64,000 bases of DNA from Malus domestica (lineage: Eukaryota > Streptophyta > Magnoliopsida > Rosales > Rosaceae), in the NCBI RefSeq assembly GCF_042453785.1, contig NC_091670.1, positions 33,553,501 to 33,617,500 on the forward strand, in the 5' to 3' direction. The notes beneath the pieces were generated by a model. The model was not told the DNA's origin. It made no database searches and worked only from the letters and a program-made list of their open reading frames with translations. A program made the position numbers and the translations under genes. Positions 34,408 through 45,881 of the stretch are shown here, one piece after another (positions within the stretch are counted from its first letter, which is position 1; the number at the start of each line of letters is the position of its first letter).

Positions 34408-35756
34408 AAAACTCTGGACTTGAACTAAACTGGCTTGCGCGACAATGGACTATATAGGCCACTGTTGGCATCAAAGCTACAGACATTTGCCCTTCGATTT
34501 CCAAAGTATTACTTATATTAATGTTGCCATGATTGATCAGATCCAAGAGAGAGTGGTTTTTTTGGTAGTTAAAGACTGGGAAGTGGGGTTGAAAAGAGAG
34601 GGAATATTAGGATGGTGATATTTGGATCTTGGCTTTTGAAGAGATTCTATGTAAGGTTTTGTGTGAAAACCCAGAGAGAGGGATAAGAAGCTTCCCTTCT
34701 TTTGTCTGCTCACAAACTAACAAAATACAGTGGCACTCTCAAAAGGCTGTCTGGGTCCACTAAACCGTCCATACCCTAAACACGCAATACCATGCCCTAA
34801 TCCTCTATTTTAATAATCATTCTGCAATCGCAAACCCTATTATATACAGTACTCTATCTACTTTTATACATACAATATTTGATGTATTGTACTACCGAAT
34901 ACTTTAATCAACAACGTTCTCATTTTTCACAGCTTTTTTTTGGGTATTCTGCAATCCATTCTCATATTCTTTTCTTTGTATACCCAGGTATAGATTAGGT
35001 TTGCATTATGAACATTTTCTATTTTGTTAGGAAGACCAAATTTTAGATCATATTTTGTAAATTATATGATGTGGCAATTGATGATTAAGCTCATTTATTA
35101 ATAATTTATATAAAAAAAATCTAACTATCAACTGTTACATCATGTGATCTATAAAAAATAATTTTAAATTTTGGTTTCTCTAACACCACCCTTGAGATTG
35201 TAGTAGCTGTTAGATAGTTGGATGACGTCTTCTGGAGACCATAAACGTAGGCCGTATGTAAGAGAAAAGGGGGAAGCTCCTCCTATTTTAAAACTGCTAT
35301 TAATTATGACAAGCCTTTTATAGGTTTGTGCCATTCATGCTATGCAATCTTGTTTTAGAGATTTGTGGATAAAGCAATGCAATTAATATATTTGAATTAC
35401 ATGCAGTGAAGTTGATTGAATGAGGTCATCATGAAATCAATTCTCATCAACCACGGTTTCTGAATCAAAGAAACCACACTGAAGTTCATAAATAGCTTAC
35501 TAGTTAAATTGCATGTACAAATTTGATTATAAAAATGCATTATGAATAACATGCTTATTACTTGAATAAAAAAAGAGTTCAATTTCACTCGTCAAGGATG
35601 AGGAGTGATTTCTGTTCAAAATACTTCTTGGTCGATTCACAAAATTTTTTGCTTATAATCGGAACTATTAATATTAAAAATTATTATGTAAAAATTATCT
35701 CTGCAAAAAATCAATAAAATATAAAATTGTTTAGTTATCAAATTGTATAAAAGAAA
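34319..35756 (-). promoter_or_regulatory. NAC upstream region; otherwise nothing
   Basis: The first few hundred bases above 34318 are the NAC leader and promoter. 'ggactatataggcc' at about 34447 on the plus strand (TATATAG read on minus as CTATATA) is a candidate TATA box. The rest is AT-rich without recognised features. Confidence 0.4.
34361..34398. repeat. (AG)n microsatellite in the NAC 5' leader
   Basis: 38 bp of AG repeats about 45 bp upstream of the NAC ATG (CT repeat on the transcribed strand). CT-rich leaders are frequent in plant genes. Confidence 0.9.
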
Positions 35757-36317
35757 ATGATAGAAATCTATAAAAGTATTACAAACTCAGCCGGCAATTC
35801 TAATACACATACAGAGCTTTCTAATGTTTTTCATTCTCATCATGCGGATTTGGTTTGCATCTTTGAACCTGTAGTTACTCTTGGTTCTATCTCTCTTGCT
35901 TTTTGGGATTCATTGGATTTATCTTTAACTGTTGTTAACCACAAGGGTGACTTTTTGCGTAATATGTGGATTGTACATTCTCCTACTTGTTGCTCTCATT
36001 ATGTGATTTCTTCTACTACACAACATATTACTATTCAGACTTCTTTTGGTGGTGTTCTTTCTCATTTCACTATTGTCTATGCTGCCGACGTCGAAAATTA
36101 TGGTGTGATTTTTTGGGTATTTGTTCTTATACTACTGTACCTTAGATGGCAATTGGCGACTTTAATGTTGTTCTTAGCGCTCATGAACAAGTGGGTGGTT
36201 GTTTGCCAGCTCGAACTTCTTATGTGGATTTATACAATATTGCTGGGTTTTATGAATTTACTCATATCGACACTGTTGGTGATTTTATACCTGGGGCTAA
36301 AGGTCGGGATGTTCATG

Positions 36318-38448
36318 CACTACTACAAAAGTGGTTTATTGTGTCGGTGGTTGGTGTCGGTTTTATATAATATAGTGGTGGATTAGACATTTCTAGCAGC
36401 CACTTTACATGGTGTCAGAATTACTGTCAGTTATAACCAACAAAAACTGTATATGTCGCTTATAACCGACATAGACTCTTAATGTTGCTTATAACCAACA
36501 TAGTTTTTAATCTTTTTAAATGGTAGTGTCGTATAAAAAAAGAATTGTGTCGCTTTCAACCGACATAAAGTTAATGTCGGTTAAAAAGAAAATCGTGTCG
36601 TTTATACCCGACATTAATAATTATTTTTAAATATTTTAAAATTTCCTGTTGATTGTAGCCGGCAAGTTGGTGTTCTTTATATATCATTTCTCAATAATAT
36701 CATAACCCTCTCTCATTTCTCTCAGCCTTCTCTGCCTTTAATATCAGAACCCTAGCTGCATCTCATTTCCCTATAATGGAGAACCCTAGCCGCACCTCAT
36801 TACTCACTCTTCTCTGCAAAAATCCAAAATTAACGAGTCTGCCATGGAAATGTAGGCACATCTAAGCTCCAATCTTCCCACAAAGGTAAACATCGACCAT
36901 ACCATTGTTGAATATATGTCCATTTGATGATTTTTATACATAAATAAGACACAAACTAACACATGCTTGTTTGATTTGTGTATGAGTTTCTGGATCCACC
37001 GAAGAAATAATAGGAAAAGGCAGAATAACACTCCAACAACTCAGATCCGAAACAAAAAGGGTAAAAAATGTAACAACCCGTCCCTAAAATTACGGTTTTA
37101 TAATTTTTTTTTAATATGTGATTTTATTATTTATTATTTATTATATTATTATTATTATTATTATAAACTTTGGTCCACTCACCCTTTTGTTTTGCATCCC
37201 TTTAAGGATTTAGATTCGAAGCACATGATCCCGGCGTCAGGGCATCTTTGCGTGGGTATTTTCAAGTCTTTACAGTGTAGGATCCACTCCTTTATTCATA
37301 TATTTTATTGTAATTCTTCCATATATTCCTTGATTAGTTGTATGCTTGAAACATGTTCCACATCGACATATTTCTTTTTAATTATTTATTTTCTTCGTTT
37401 GCATGTTTAAAATGGCTTCGTCACCCTTGGGTGTCGGCCAATATGTGCCTACCCTGATATTTGGGGATATCGGGGTTGGGACGTGTCAAAAAATCTGTTG
37501 CTGATACATATACAGCGACTGCAAATACAACCCAAGAAAGATGCATAAGTCCAACAATCACGGTACTCGTCCCCAAACGTCTGATCTCAGCTAATCTACA
37601 AGAAAGGTAATAATCTTTTTTGGTTTCCCTTCACTGATGTGAGCTCGACATGCATTAAATCTATGAATGTGAACTCCTTATTTCTGGTTGTGAGCAGAAC
37701 AATGGCTAATCTGGTTTCCGCAAGGGAAATGGCAAAGAGTGGCTTGGTTAAATCACAGTTCCAATCAAACAAAAGGTAAGAAAACTTGTTTGTACATGCT
37801 ATAGGTTTGATCTTAAAAAATATGGTTATGTATCACGGCATGTCTCATATTTCTACCTTGTTTGTGTAGGACACTTGGACCTAGGGTATATCCGAGAAAA
37901 GGAAATGTTGAAGTTGTAGATCCAAAGGCAAACAAATTATCAGCTGACACATCTTCGGATATGAAAGGTATACACTCATCTATGCTGAGATTTTGCTAGA
38001 TAGGCAACGTATGTGAATGGATATGGAATGCATGTATCATTTGAAGATACATGTGGACCATTTGGAACTTGACCTGCTCTAAGAACAAAAGAAAAATCCA
38101 CCTTCAAACTAAATAAATGACATGTTTTTGTTTCTTTTTTTTCCGAGTGCATTAGTGATAGATTCACTGAAAACAGTCGTGTTTCCTCAATAACTCATGG
38201 AGCTGTTTACTTGTGGTAGGAATTTTTTTATTTTTTTATTATTAATAGTTTGTGGTGTAGCTTATGGGCGATAGTATAGTTGTTATTTTATTGATCGAAT
38301 TGTTAGGTGGTGTCGGTTAGGGCCGACATCAAAAGTCTTTAATCCGACATTGCATGAGTTTATGTCGGATTTTTACCTATTAACCGACATAAATTATGTT
38401 TTCTTGTTGATTTTTGGACCGTTAGTTATAGGTAATTTTGTAGTAGTG
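36318..38448. mobile_element. Non-autonomous CACTA element, 2,131 bp, inside the LINE
   Basis: Ends CACTACTACAAAA at 36318 and inverted at 38448, with target duplication ATG (36315-36317 and 38449-38451). Subterminal repeats such as 'aaccgacat' and 'tgtcggttaa' occur on both sides. The interior has exon-like blocks with splice-like borders, for example 37704-37775 (MANLVSAREMAKSGLVKSQF) and 37870-37968 (TLGPRVYPRKGNVEVVDPKA). These may be remnants of a CACTA or captured gene; the family was not recognised. Confidence 0.88.
37069..37488. mobile_element. Solo LTR, 420 bp, inside the CACTA element
   Basis: Starts TGTAACAACCCGTCC and ends GGGACGTGTCA; flanked by AAAAA on both sides (37064-37068 and 37489-37493). 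The inner phrase 'ccactcacccttttgttttg' resembles 'cccactcacattttctgttt' in the long LTR at 39892-42173, so the two belong to related families. Confidence 0.75.
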
Positions 38449-39390
38449 ATGGTCACATGGTGAGGCGCCTTGATCAATATCTATGTGTTGGCCTCACACT
38501 AGTTGTTCTTCTTTTCCAAAAGTAGCCTCTGATCATAATTGTCTTGTTTTTCGGCCTTGATTTTTTTACTTGGAGGCCTTCGTCCTTTCCTATTTCAATC
38601 CATGTGGACTTTGCATTCTGGTTTTATGGATGTGGTGGCTAGGTGTTAGTAGTCTACTATTACATATGGTTATCCCATTTTTGTTATGTTACAAAAACTT
38701 AAGGCTTAAATGTTGTCTTCGAGATTGGAATTATAATATTTTTTTGTGATTTTCTTCGAAATGCTTGCTAGGGAGAATCTGAGAATTATTCAAAATATTA
38801 TTGCTTCCTATAGGCTTACTCAAGATAAGTTTGATGAAGAATTTGTAGCTAAGACAACTATTCTTAATTCTCTACGTGCGAAAGAATCTTTCTAGCGAGA
38901 CCGAGCCCGAGTCAAATGGCTTACTAAGGGTGATTGTAATACTGCATTTTTCATGCTTATGCTCATGGTAGGTCTTCATCTTCGAGAATTGCTACTCTTT
39001 GGGATTGTGATAATGTGCTCTCTTCTTCGACTAATATTGTTGATTATGTGGCAAATTTTTATCAATCTTTATATTATTCCCCTTCAAGCCTTCTAGAACT
39101 GATGATGTTTATAGTGTAATTCCGCCTATGGTTAGTAAGGTAGAAACTCCAATCCTTTGTTCTTTATCTTCAGTTGGCGAAATTAATAGTGTAGTGTTTT
39201 CTATGGACAGTGTACTAAGACCAGATGGTTTTATCAGTCTTGTTAGGATATTGTTGGTTTGGATGTTATTGCTTTTGTTCACGACTTGTTTTAAGCGAGG
39301 TTGGTTATATCCCCATGGTAATTGTAACTTTGTGATGCTTATTCCGAAAGTTGAAGGGGTTGCCACTATTAGTCAATATCTTTCCATCAC

Positions 39391-39891
39391 ACTCGAGAAG
39401 TTTCCCTTAAAAAATAAAAAATCTATTTGTTATAGTTGATTTACTATACTACTTTAGTTTTAATTGAATTTTTACAGACATGATATATAAATAGTAATTT
39501 ATAATATCAACTTCTTTTATCATAAACACAAAAGTGTTTTTAGGAGGAATTTCTCCTCCTCATTCTTTAAAGCCAAGCATTTTCCTAATAGAAAAAGAAC
39601 ATTCTTATTCAGTGAATAGTTATTCAATTTTTACATAAGTAATTTACAATAATAGTCAAGATTACAAATGTACATTGAGAATAACATTGTTATTTTTTTC
39701 TCAAGAGTTTTTACCAAAAAGTTTAGTTTTTACCAAAAAGTTTAGTTTTTACCAAAAAGTTTATTGTCCAATATTACATAATAATGATGAGGTCACAAAA
39801 TTACGTTCTTACTACTGCAACAATGTTGATTGTTATGTCTTGGGCATTCTATTTATACTATTAACTTAGATTTAATGTGACAACATGATTG
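39391..39891. other. Intergenic with a 19-bp tandem repeat
   Basis: No gene. At 39707-39763 the unit 'gtttttaccaaaaagttta' occurs three times in a row. Confidence 0.7.
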
Positions 39892-42173
39892 TGTGATAGC
39901 CTGTCCCGAAACATAATTTATTTTGTCCTCGTTAGTGTGGAATGACGATTTTACCCTAAGCGTTGCGTCGTAATTGAATAATTGGCTAAGGAAGGAAAGG
40001 TAGGGAGTTAAAAGAAGTGAACCAATCATTTTAGGTCCTAATTATTTGGACTCAATTAGAATGTAAGGAATTTAGATGGGGATCATTTGGACCACACACT
40101 CCCACGTTGACCTCTCTCTCTCTCCCTCTCGATTTTCTTCCCTTGTCCGTACAACCCGTACGGTCACCCTCTCAAACTACCTCATCACTCGTGGATCGAG
40201 TTAGATTAGATAATTTTTGGACTCCTTGCGAGCTCAGGAGTCTATCCATACCGTTGGTTGGATGTGAAGACCTCGAAAACCCTAGGAACTCGCGAGCTCC
40301 GGCAAAGTGCTCTGTAGCTTTGACGTGATCGCAAAGGTTTTACCCAGTTTAGGGACCTAAAAGGTATTTTTCTAACTTCTCTAGTACCTGGGAACCATTT
40401 TGGAGCAGTTTTGACATTAGAACACTTGGGTTCTTCGAGTTGCAGGTTTGGCCGATTTTTCAAAAAAATTTCCGACAAGTTTCCTTTGATTTTAGGACCT
40501 GTGAAAGGTAAGATCATGTTCTCATCGTTGAGAGCTTCACTTTGCTGAAAATTTAATGGAATTTGGTGTTGAATTGAAAGAGATATTGAAGTTTTTCAGT
40601 TTTCCAGTTTCCAGTAACACAGACGGCGACGGCGACGGAATTTGGTGACTCGCCGAAGAAGAAGATGAATATTCCTTCAAAGTTGACGGAATATTCTAAC
40701 AGCGTCAGGTATATTTAACGGCATATTCTAGTATTTAACGGAATATTCCCTAACGCCGTTAGGGAATCAGTCAGTGTGCTAGGCACGTGCCTGCGTATGG
40801 GCCGCGCGTCTAGCTGTGCCTTGGCAGGCGCGTGAGTGGTTGAAATTTTTTTCTAAAAATATGAGGATGTTCCTGAGGTTGAGTAGGTTATGGTGGTATA
40901 TTCAAATACCCCCAATTGAGCAATGTATGAGAAGTTATTACCTAGTTTTGATTATGTGCTTAAAAATAATGTTTAAATAATTGTTTCGCATATAGGTGAG
41001 ACCTATCCTAAGGACGAGCACAGTCAAGTAAGGCTCGGGGTTACGACCCTTCCACATATCAGTGAGTGGGCTTTTGGGTTTCAGTATATATATATATATA
41101 CACTTGGTATTTTTCCCAGAAAACTTAATTAAATGGTTTGATACTTTGAAATGCCATGTCAAATGCTCTCTATGTTTAATTGTGCATTATTATGGTTACA
41201 TATATATTGTTGCTCAACGCTGTGGACGCTCAGGTAAGCTACATGTGAGTATATTGATGGTAGTGATGGTAATGAGTACATTACTGCTGAAATATATTTC
41301 AAGCTTATTATCCTGCACCCCAGTGTTAGTGCTCCGCCCGAGGACAGGGCCTAGCCTTCACGTGATCGTTCACCTCTCGTACCACACGCTCACCTTGGAT
41401 CCAAGGCAAGTGTCAACCTGTCATACAGACCATTTTAGGTGGTTCCAACTCGTAGGTGACTTGCGATACTTCGCGCAGCCTTCACGTGACCGTAGCACTT
41501 GAGTGTACTTATTTACACCCAGCCTGTCATACAGACAACTTTAGGTGGTTCCGACTTGTGTGCAGAGAACTAGTTGATGAGTTATAGATCCAGCCGTACA
41601 TGTCACGTTATGTGACTCCGGCTTGCATACTATTTCATATTCATTTACTTCACCTGGCTTGCTTATTTCTTACTGAGATTTGACATGGTATTTTCGGTGG
41701 ATTTTCTATTTTGAATATGATTTTGGGGTATAATCGTATATGCTATTTTCTGGGAATTATACAGGTTTTACAGTGAGAGGTTACTATTTTTGATAGTGAA
41801 ATGGTTTTGAAAAGCTTTGTTTTTGCCCACTCACATTTTCTGTTTTGCACCCCTCCAGGTTTTAGGTAAGAGTGCTCGTTGATGGCTCACGAGAAATTCA
41901 CGGCAACTCTGACAGATTATCATAAATGTAGGACCGTCTTTGGTATTGTATAATTAGTAATTGTCCTGCTGGACTACACCTAGGATACCTACGCTCTAGT
42001 TATGTGTAGTCACACTTATTCTCGTCCTTCACCTTATCTTATTTAGTGCTCTAGTTGGTTTGGTTTTTATTTATTCGCATTTCATATAGTAATATTGCTT
42101 CCACACTCTGCACATGGCTACGTCACCCTCACGTGACGGCCAGCATGCCTCGATCTAGGTCGGGGTGTGTCCA
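39892..42173. mobile_element. Long solo-LTR-like repeat, about 2.3 kb
   Basis: Begins TGTGATAGCCTGTCCCG and ends near GGTCGGGGTGTGTC, the terminal pattern of the solo LTR at 37069. Flanks GATTG (39887-39891) and CATTG (42172-42176) match at 4 of 5 positions. Inside, 'cctgtcatacagac' with 'tttaggtggttcc' occurs twice (about 41418 and 41522). No PBS, purine tract or coding domain, so a solo LTR of a Gypsy-type element is the best reading. Confidence 0.65.
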
Positions 42174-43239
42174 TTGCATTATAAAATCATGGTTAAATCA
42201 ATATTATGGTATACCATTGATCCGAATCAACCAAAATTATCAACCTAATAAATAGGTTTAAACACATTTTTATGACCTTTTGTTTAACGATTTATTCACC
42301 AATTTAATCCATCCAATTCAGCTAATTTAGTCTACAAGTGTGTCTTTCGTAGCCAATGTATATCAATTGATGTTAAAGAATGCACATGAAGTCGATCGGA
42401 AAAACTAGAGATCGAATAGTGTAAAATACGTGGAACAAAAAGGACTAAGAAAATGGAAGTTCATTAGGTTTAAATCACACTTAACTGAAGAGAAATCGTA
42501 TGTTAACTTGATCTAGATCACCGTGAATAAGAAATATCAAAGAGGACAAGATATAAAGTTGATAGATATACTTTAAATATAGTAGCTATATTCTCTTATA
42601 GGGACATCGTACGCTTTGCAGACAATTCTCGGTTGCCTTGAAGGACAAATAACAGAGCCTTCCCTAAAACTAAAGCTATGAACAATACATGTATTGGTAC
42701 TTTTTGTATAACATACGATTGATGATGATGACGATGATCTACTTTTCCACGAAAGTGGATCGCAATGGATTGATTAATACAATATTTTAGCATGAAAATC
42801 AAATGGAAACATAAATATGCATTCAAATGGTATATGATTACGGCACAAATAATTTTATCCAAAGTATAATACTTGTCTAAAAATGGACCCCAATTCAATT
42901 CTGTCCATACGTACTTCGTACATGGCACTGGACAAATAAAAGTAGTAATGATATGAGTCGCAGCATCAAATGATACTTTTCAGTTTTGAAACATTTGCAT
43001 TTCAACATGAACATACAAGTAATAATTAACAAAGAATTTGCTAAAAGAACACAAATTAAATCTCTCATAAACCTTGTTGTTGGAAATGGTTTAGAGGGAC
43101 GATCGAGATCATCATCACTATAGCCTTTTGTTCCAAAAATACTATATTGCATTATTAAATCAAAACGTCACATGATAGTAAATTTAGTTTCATATAAATT
43201 GTTCTCTCTCATTCTCAAAATTAAGGATATGGGGGAGAA
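42174..43239. other. Intergenic, nothing recognised
   Basis: No gene or element could be supported. Confidence 0.5.
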
Positions 43240-43570
43240 ATAGGGGACAATGTTTTAATTTTATCAAAGAATGCCTCTGGAAGCGTCTCCAAAGTTGGAA
43301 AGGAAATCCTTGTCAAGGTGGTTGCTCAAGCAATCCCTCTCTACGCCATGAGTTGTTTTCTTTTACCTAAATATTTATGTGATGAACTTAATGGTCTTGT
43401 TGCACGGTTCTACATGCTTTCAACCTCGGGATGCTTGCCAAACAAGGTTGGAAGCTGTCAACTGAACCTGACTTCATTTTAGATGTTTTATTTGCAGATT
43501 GTAATTATGAGCAGTGACTGCTCCCTCTTTGTAATCTTTCCCTTATCAATATATCTCTCTGTCGCCTTTG
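43240..43570 (+). mobile_element. LINE reverse transcriptase C-terminal fragment
   Basis: Reading with frame changes gives WKRLQSWKG, then EILVKVVAQAIPLYAMSCFL and LPKYLCDELNGLVARFY, then HAFNLGMLAKQGWKLSTEPD. All are typical of the region after the RT core in plant LINEs. No intact frame. Confidence 0.75.
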
Positions 43571-44189
43571 ATTAAAACTAAAAGGTATATCACAGTAATC
43601 TCAAGGAAAAATAAGTTGTTATGGTGCAAACATGACCACATAATTGAAGAACAAGTTATAGTACAAACAAGACCACATGATCACACTACAAATTGGATGA
43701 GATATTTAGTTTTTATAATTTTCTTTCATTTTCAGCTTTACAATGGATGAATTTGATGGGGCCATCGGATAATTCTGATCTTTTTTATTTTTCATCACAA
43801 AGGGAAAAGAACACTTTTAACATTCAACAGTTGATGACTTGATGAGGGACCCATGATCATCTGAACAAATCTACCTGGCACACCGTCACAGTCTTCTTTT
43901 TCTTTATAATGATTTTCCTTTTATTTTTCCTGCCATCCAAACTGCTTTTTCTTTACCAATTTGTGTTCTATATTGAACCTTTAGTCCCTTTCCTTAAAAT
44001 ATCATTTTCATTTGGGTAAAGACATACTAACATCTTTAATGATTACGATACAAATCTTTGACTGGTCTCTCTCTGTATAAGACTCTCATACAGATTAACT
44101 GAGTCGCGCATGATTAGAATCTTCACAAAGCAAGATTTACGAAGATGGATACTAAATTACTAGTCTAATTAGAATCCTTCTATCTACGC
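43571..44189. other. Intergenic, nothing recognised
   Basis: No gene or element supported. Confidence 0.5.
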
Positions 44190-44510
44190 GGTAAAAGTTG
44201 AGGTTATGCTATAAAATTATTATGTAATATAAACAGTATATTAAGTACTTATAAGCACATGTAAGGTCTCTCATCTCAATAATATGAGATTCGTTCTCAA
44301 CATGCCTCTTACATGTAAAGAATTTTCAAGCCTAACACATGAACAACGCAAATAGGTGACGTGGAGCACGTGTGGCTATTGAATTTTACACTGGAGACAA
44401 CATGCTCTGATACCATGAACAAAGTTGGGATTCCATTATAAAACCAATTGACAATATGGGAATAACTCAATTACTTATAAGCACATGCAAAGTCTCAACA
44501 TATGCAACCA
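44190..44510 (-). mobile_element. TRIM-like LTR repeat, copy 3
   Basis: Two blocks with 'acttataagcacatg' (about 44248 and 44473) flank a short middle with 'gaattttcaagcctaacaca' and an inverted PBS 'gctctgatacca' (about 44404-44415), followed by 'tgaacaaagttgggattcca'. Same family as at 470-910 and 32160-32690, and the clearest PBS of the three. Confidence 0.6.
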
Positions 44511-45045
44511 AATTTTCTACATAAGTATTTGTACTACATTTGTGAATCAGATCTTTTACATGTACATATTAGAACTAACAATAGTACTATTTGGTTGTAG
44601 ATTGCCCTGATGATTAGATCGAATCTTTCTCTAAGATTCATTGCGTCCCTGGTTCAAACCCTCCCATTTCCCCTACTATGTAAGCCATTGTGTGTTAGCT
44701 GGATGGTGGGTGCATGTGGAAAATATGTTAAGGTTACCAATCCATAACGCAACCTGTCATGAGGCATGTCCACATCCATACGGATATCCAATAATTCCAT
44801 ATCAATTACAATAGGAACGTGATTTTAATATTATGGTAGACATACATAGAGTATTAGTGGAGTGCGCGGGATCCCCTTTATAATATGATTATCCTATTTT
44901 CCGGGATGTGATTCAATAATCAAAACCATTCAGTTTTAAGATTTATTGTCAAGGATTATCCATTCAGTTTCAATTATCTGCAGATTTATTGAGCATCTAA
45001 CGAACCGTGTTTTTCTGCTTAGATGACCAAACAGTTTTGAAAAAA

Positions 45046-45076
<31 letters not shown>

Positions 45077-45282
45077 AAGGGATTCCAAGAGTTGAAATGC
45101 AATATTGTACTCGCCTTAGAATTGATGTCTTAAACTCTCCCTCTATTTTGTATATATTCGACATGTTTTTAGCCATCAAAGTGATGAATGCTGTTCAAAG
45201 ACCCTCAAGTGCAAAAGGATAAGGGAGTTTGATTGTAAGATACACCAGTTGATCAGAGACAGAAGTCGGCCATAGTATCCAA
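44511..45282. other. Intergenic with an AT microsatellite
   Basis: No gene. A short (AT)n run lies at about 45051-45076. 'ggttcaaaccctccc' near 44651 resembles a SINE box B but lacks a convincing box A. Confidence 0.5.
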
Positions 45283-45550
45283 CGATGTCAAAATTAATAA
45301 CAGAAATGTTTAGTAATAATAGAAATGCCACATGGCATTATTTCAGTAGTGGAGTTTGTTACTATATAGTTAGAGGGATATTATTGTAATTAGATTATAT
45401 GGCTATATAAGGGATTGTGTAGCTATCATTTCCTTAAGTTCATTTGTATACATTTTCTCTAATCAATCAATACAATCTCTCTTGTTTCTCTCTACCAATT
45501 CCTTCTCTTCTTCTGTAACAATTTCATCTTTTGCAATGTAGTTAACGAAA
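45283..45550 (+). mobile_element. Solo-LTR-like dispersed repeat, copy 2
   Basis: Homologous, in inverted orientation, to 19132-19405: shared 'cagaaatgtttagtaataa', 'tatttcagtagtggagtttg', 'ctatataagggattgtg', 'atcaatacaatctctct' and the end 'aatgtagttaac'. TATA-like 'ctatataaggg' followed by a C/T-rich tract is LTR-like. Confidence 0.55.
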
Positions 45551-45881
45551 ATTTTGGCTTTCGATGTAAGGCAAAATGTTAAACGCGATACATTTATTGA
45601 CCCTATTCTTCACATAAATGTACAAAATATAGTCATATGAGAGATGTGATTATGTACTCATCAAACTAAGCTAGCTAGAATTAGGTCTGTGTTCAAAGCT
45701 TAAAGTGGCAGCTTTGGCTTCTTAGTACAACAGTAGTTCTATGGTTGAGAAGTGAACTTGTAGTCATGATGATTACAGAAAAACAGGCCTTTATATTTGT
45801 TTTTCTTTCTTTAAAGAGTTTTATGGCTTTTACAGCTCAACCACAACATCAAATGAGTTGTGCATAACCAATTGCATTTAG
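45551..45881. other. Intergenic, nothing recognised
   Basis: No feature supported. Confidence 0.5.

Larger units (their letters stand above)
35757..39390 (+). mobile_element. Decayed LINE (endonuclease and RT part), split by a CACTA element
   Basis: 35757-36317 encodes the N-terminal endonuclease-like part: HADLVCIFEPVVTLGSIS, and in a shifted frame MAIGDFNVVLSAHEQVGG, with the IGDFN motif typical of LINE endonucleases. After the insertion at 36318-38448 the LINE resumes with pieces recognisable as the linker and reverse transcriptase start: ARVKWLTKGDCNTAFFHA, EINSVVFSMDSVLRPDGF and FVMLIPKVEGVATISQY. It stops near 39390, before the catalytic core. Several stops and shifts make it dead. Confidence 0.8.

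Noticed and set aside
42596..43152. Two overlapping minus-strand frames with hydrophobic stretches
   Set aside because: Composition is that of AT-rich DNA and no motif was recognised.
44640..44720. SINE or tRNA-like box B at 'ggttcaaaccctccc'
   Set aside because: No convincing box A or tRNA fold upstream, and no tail or target duplication found.
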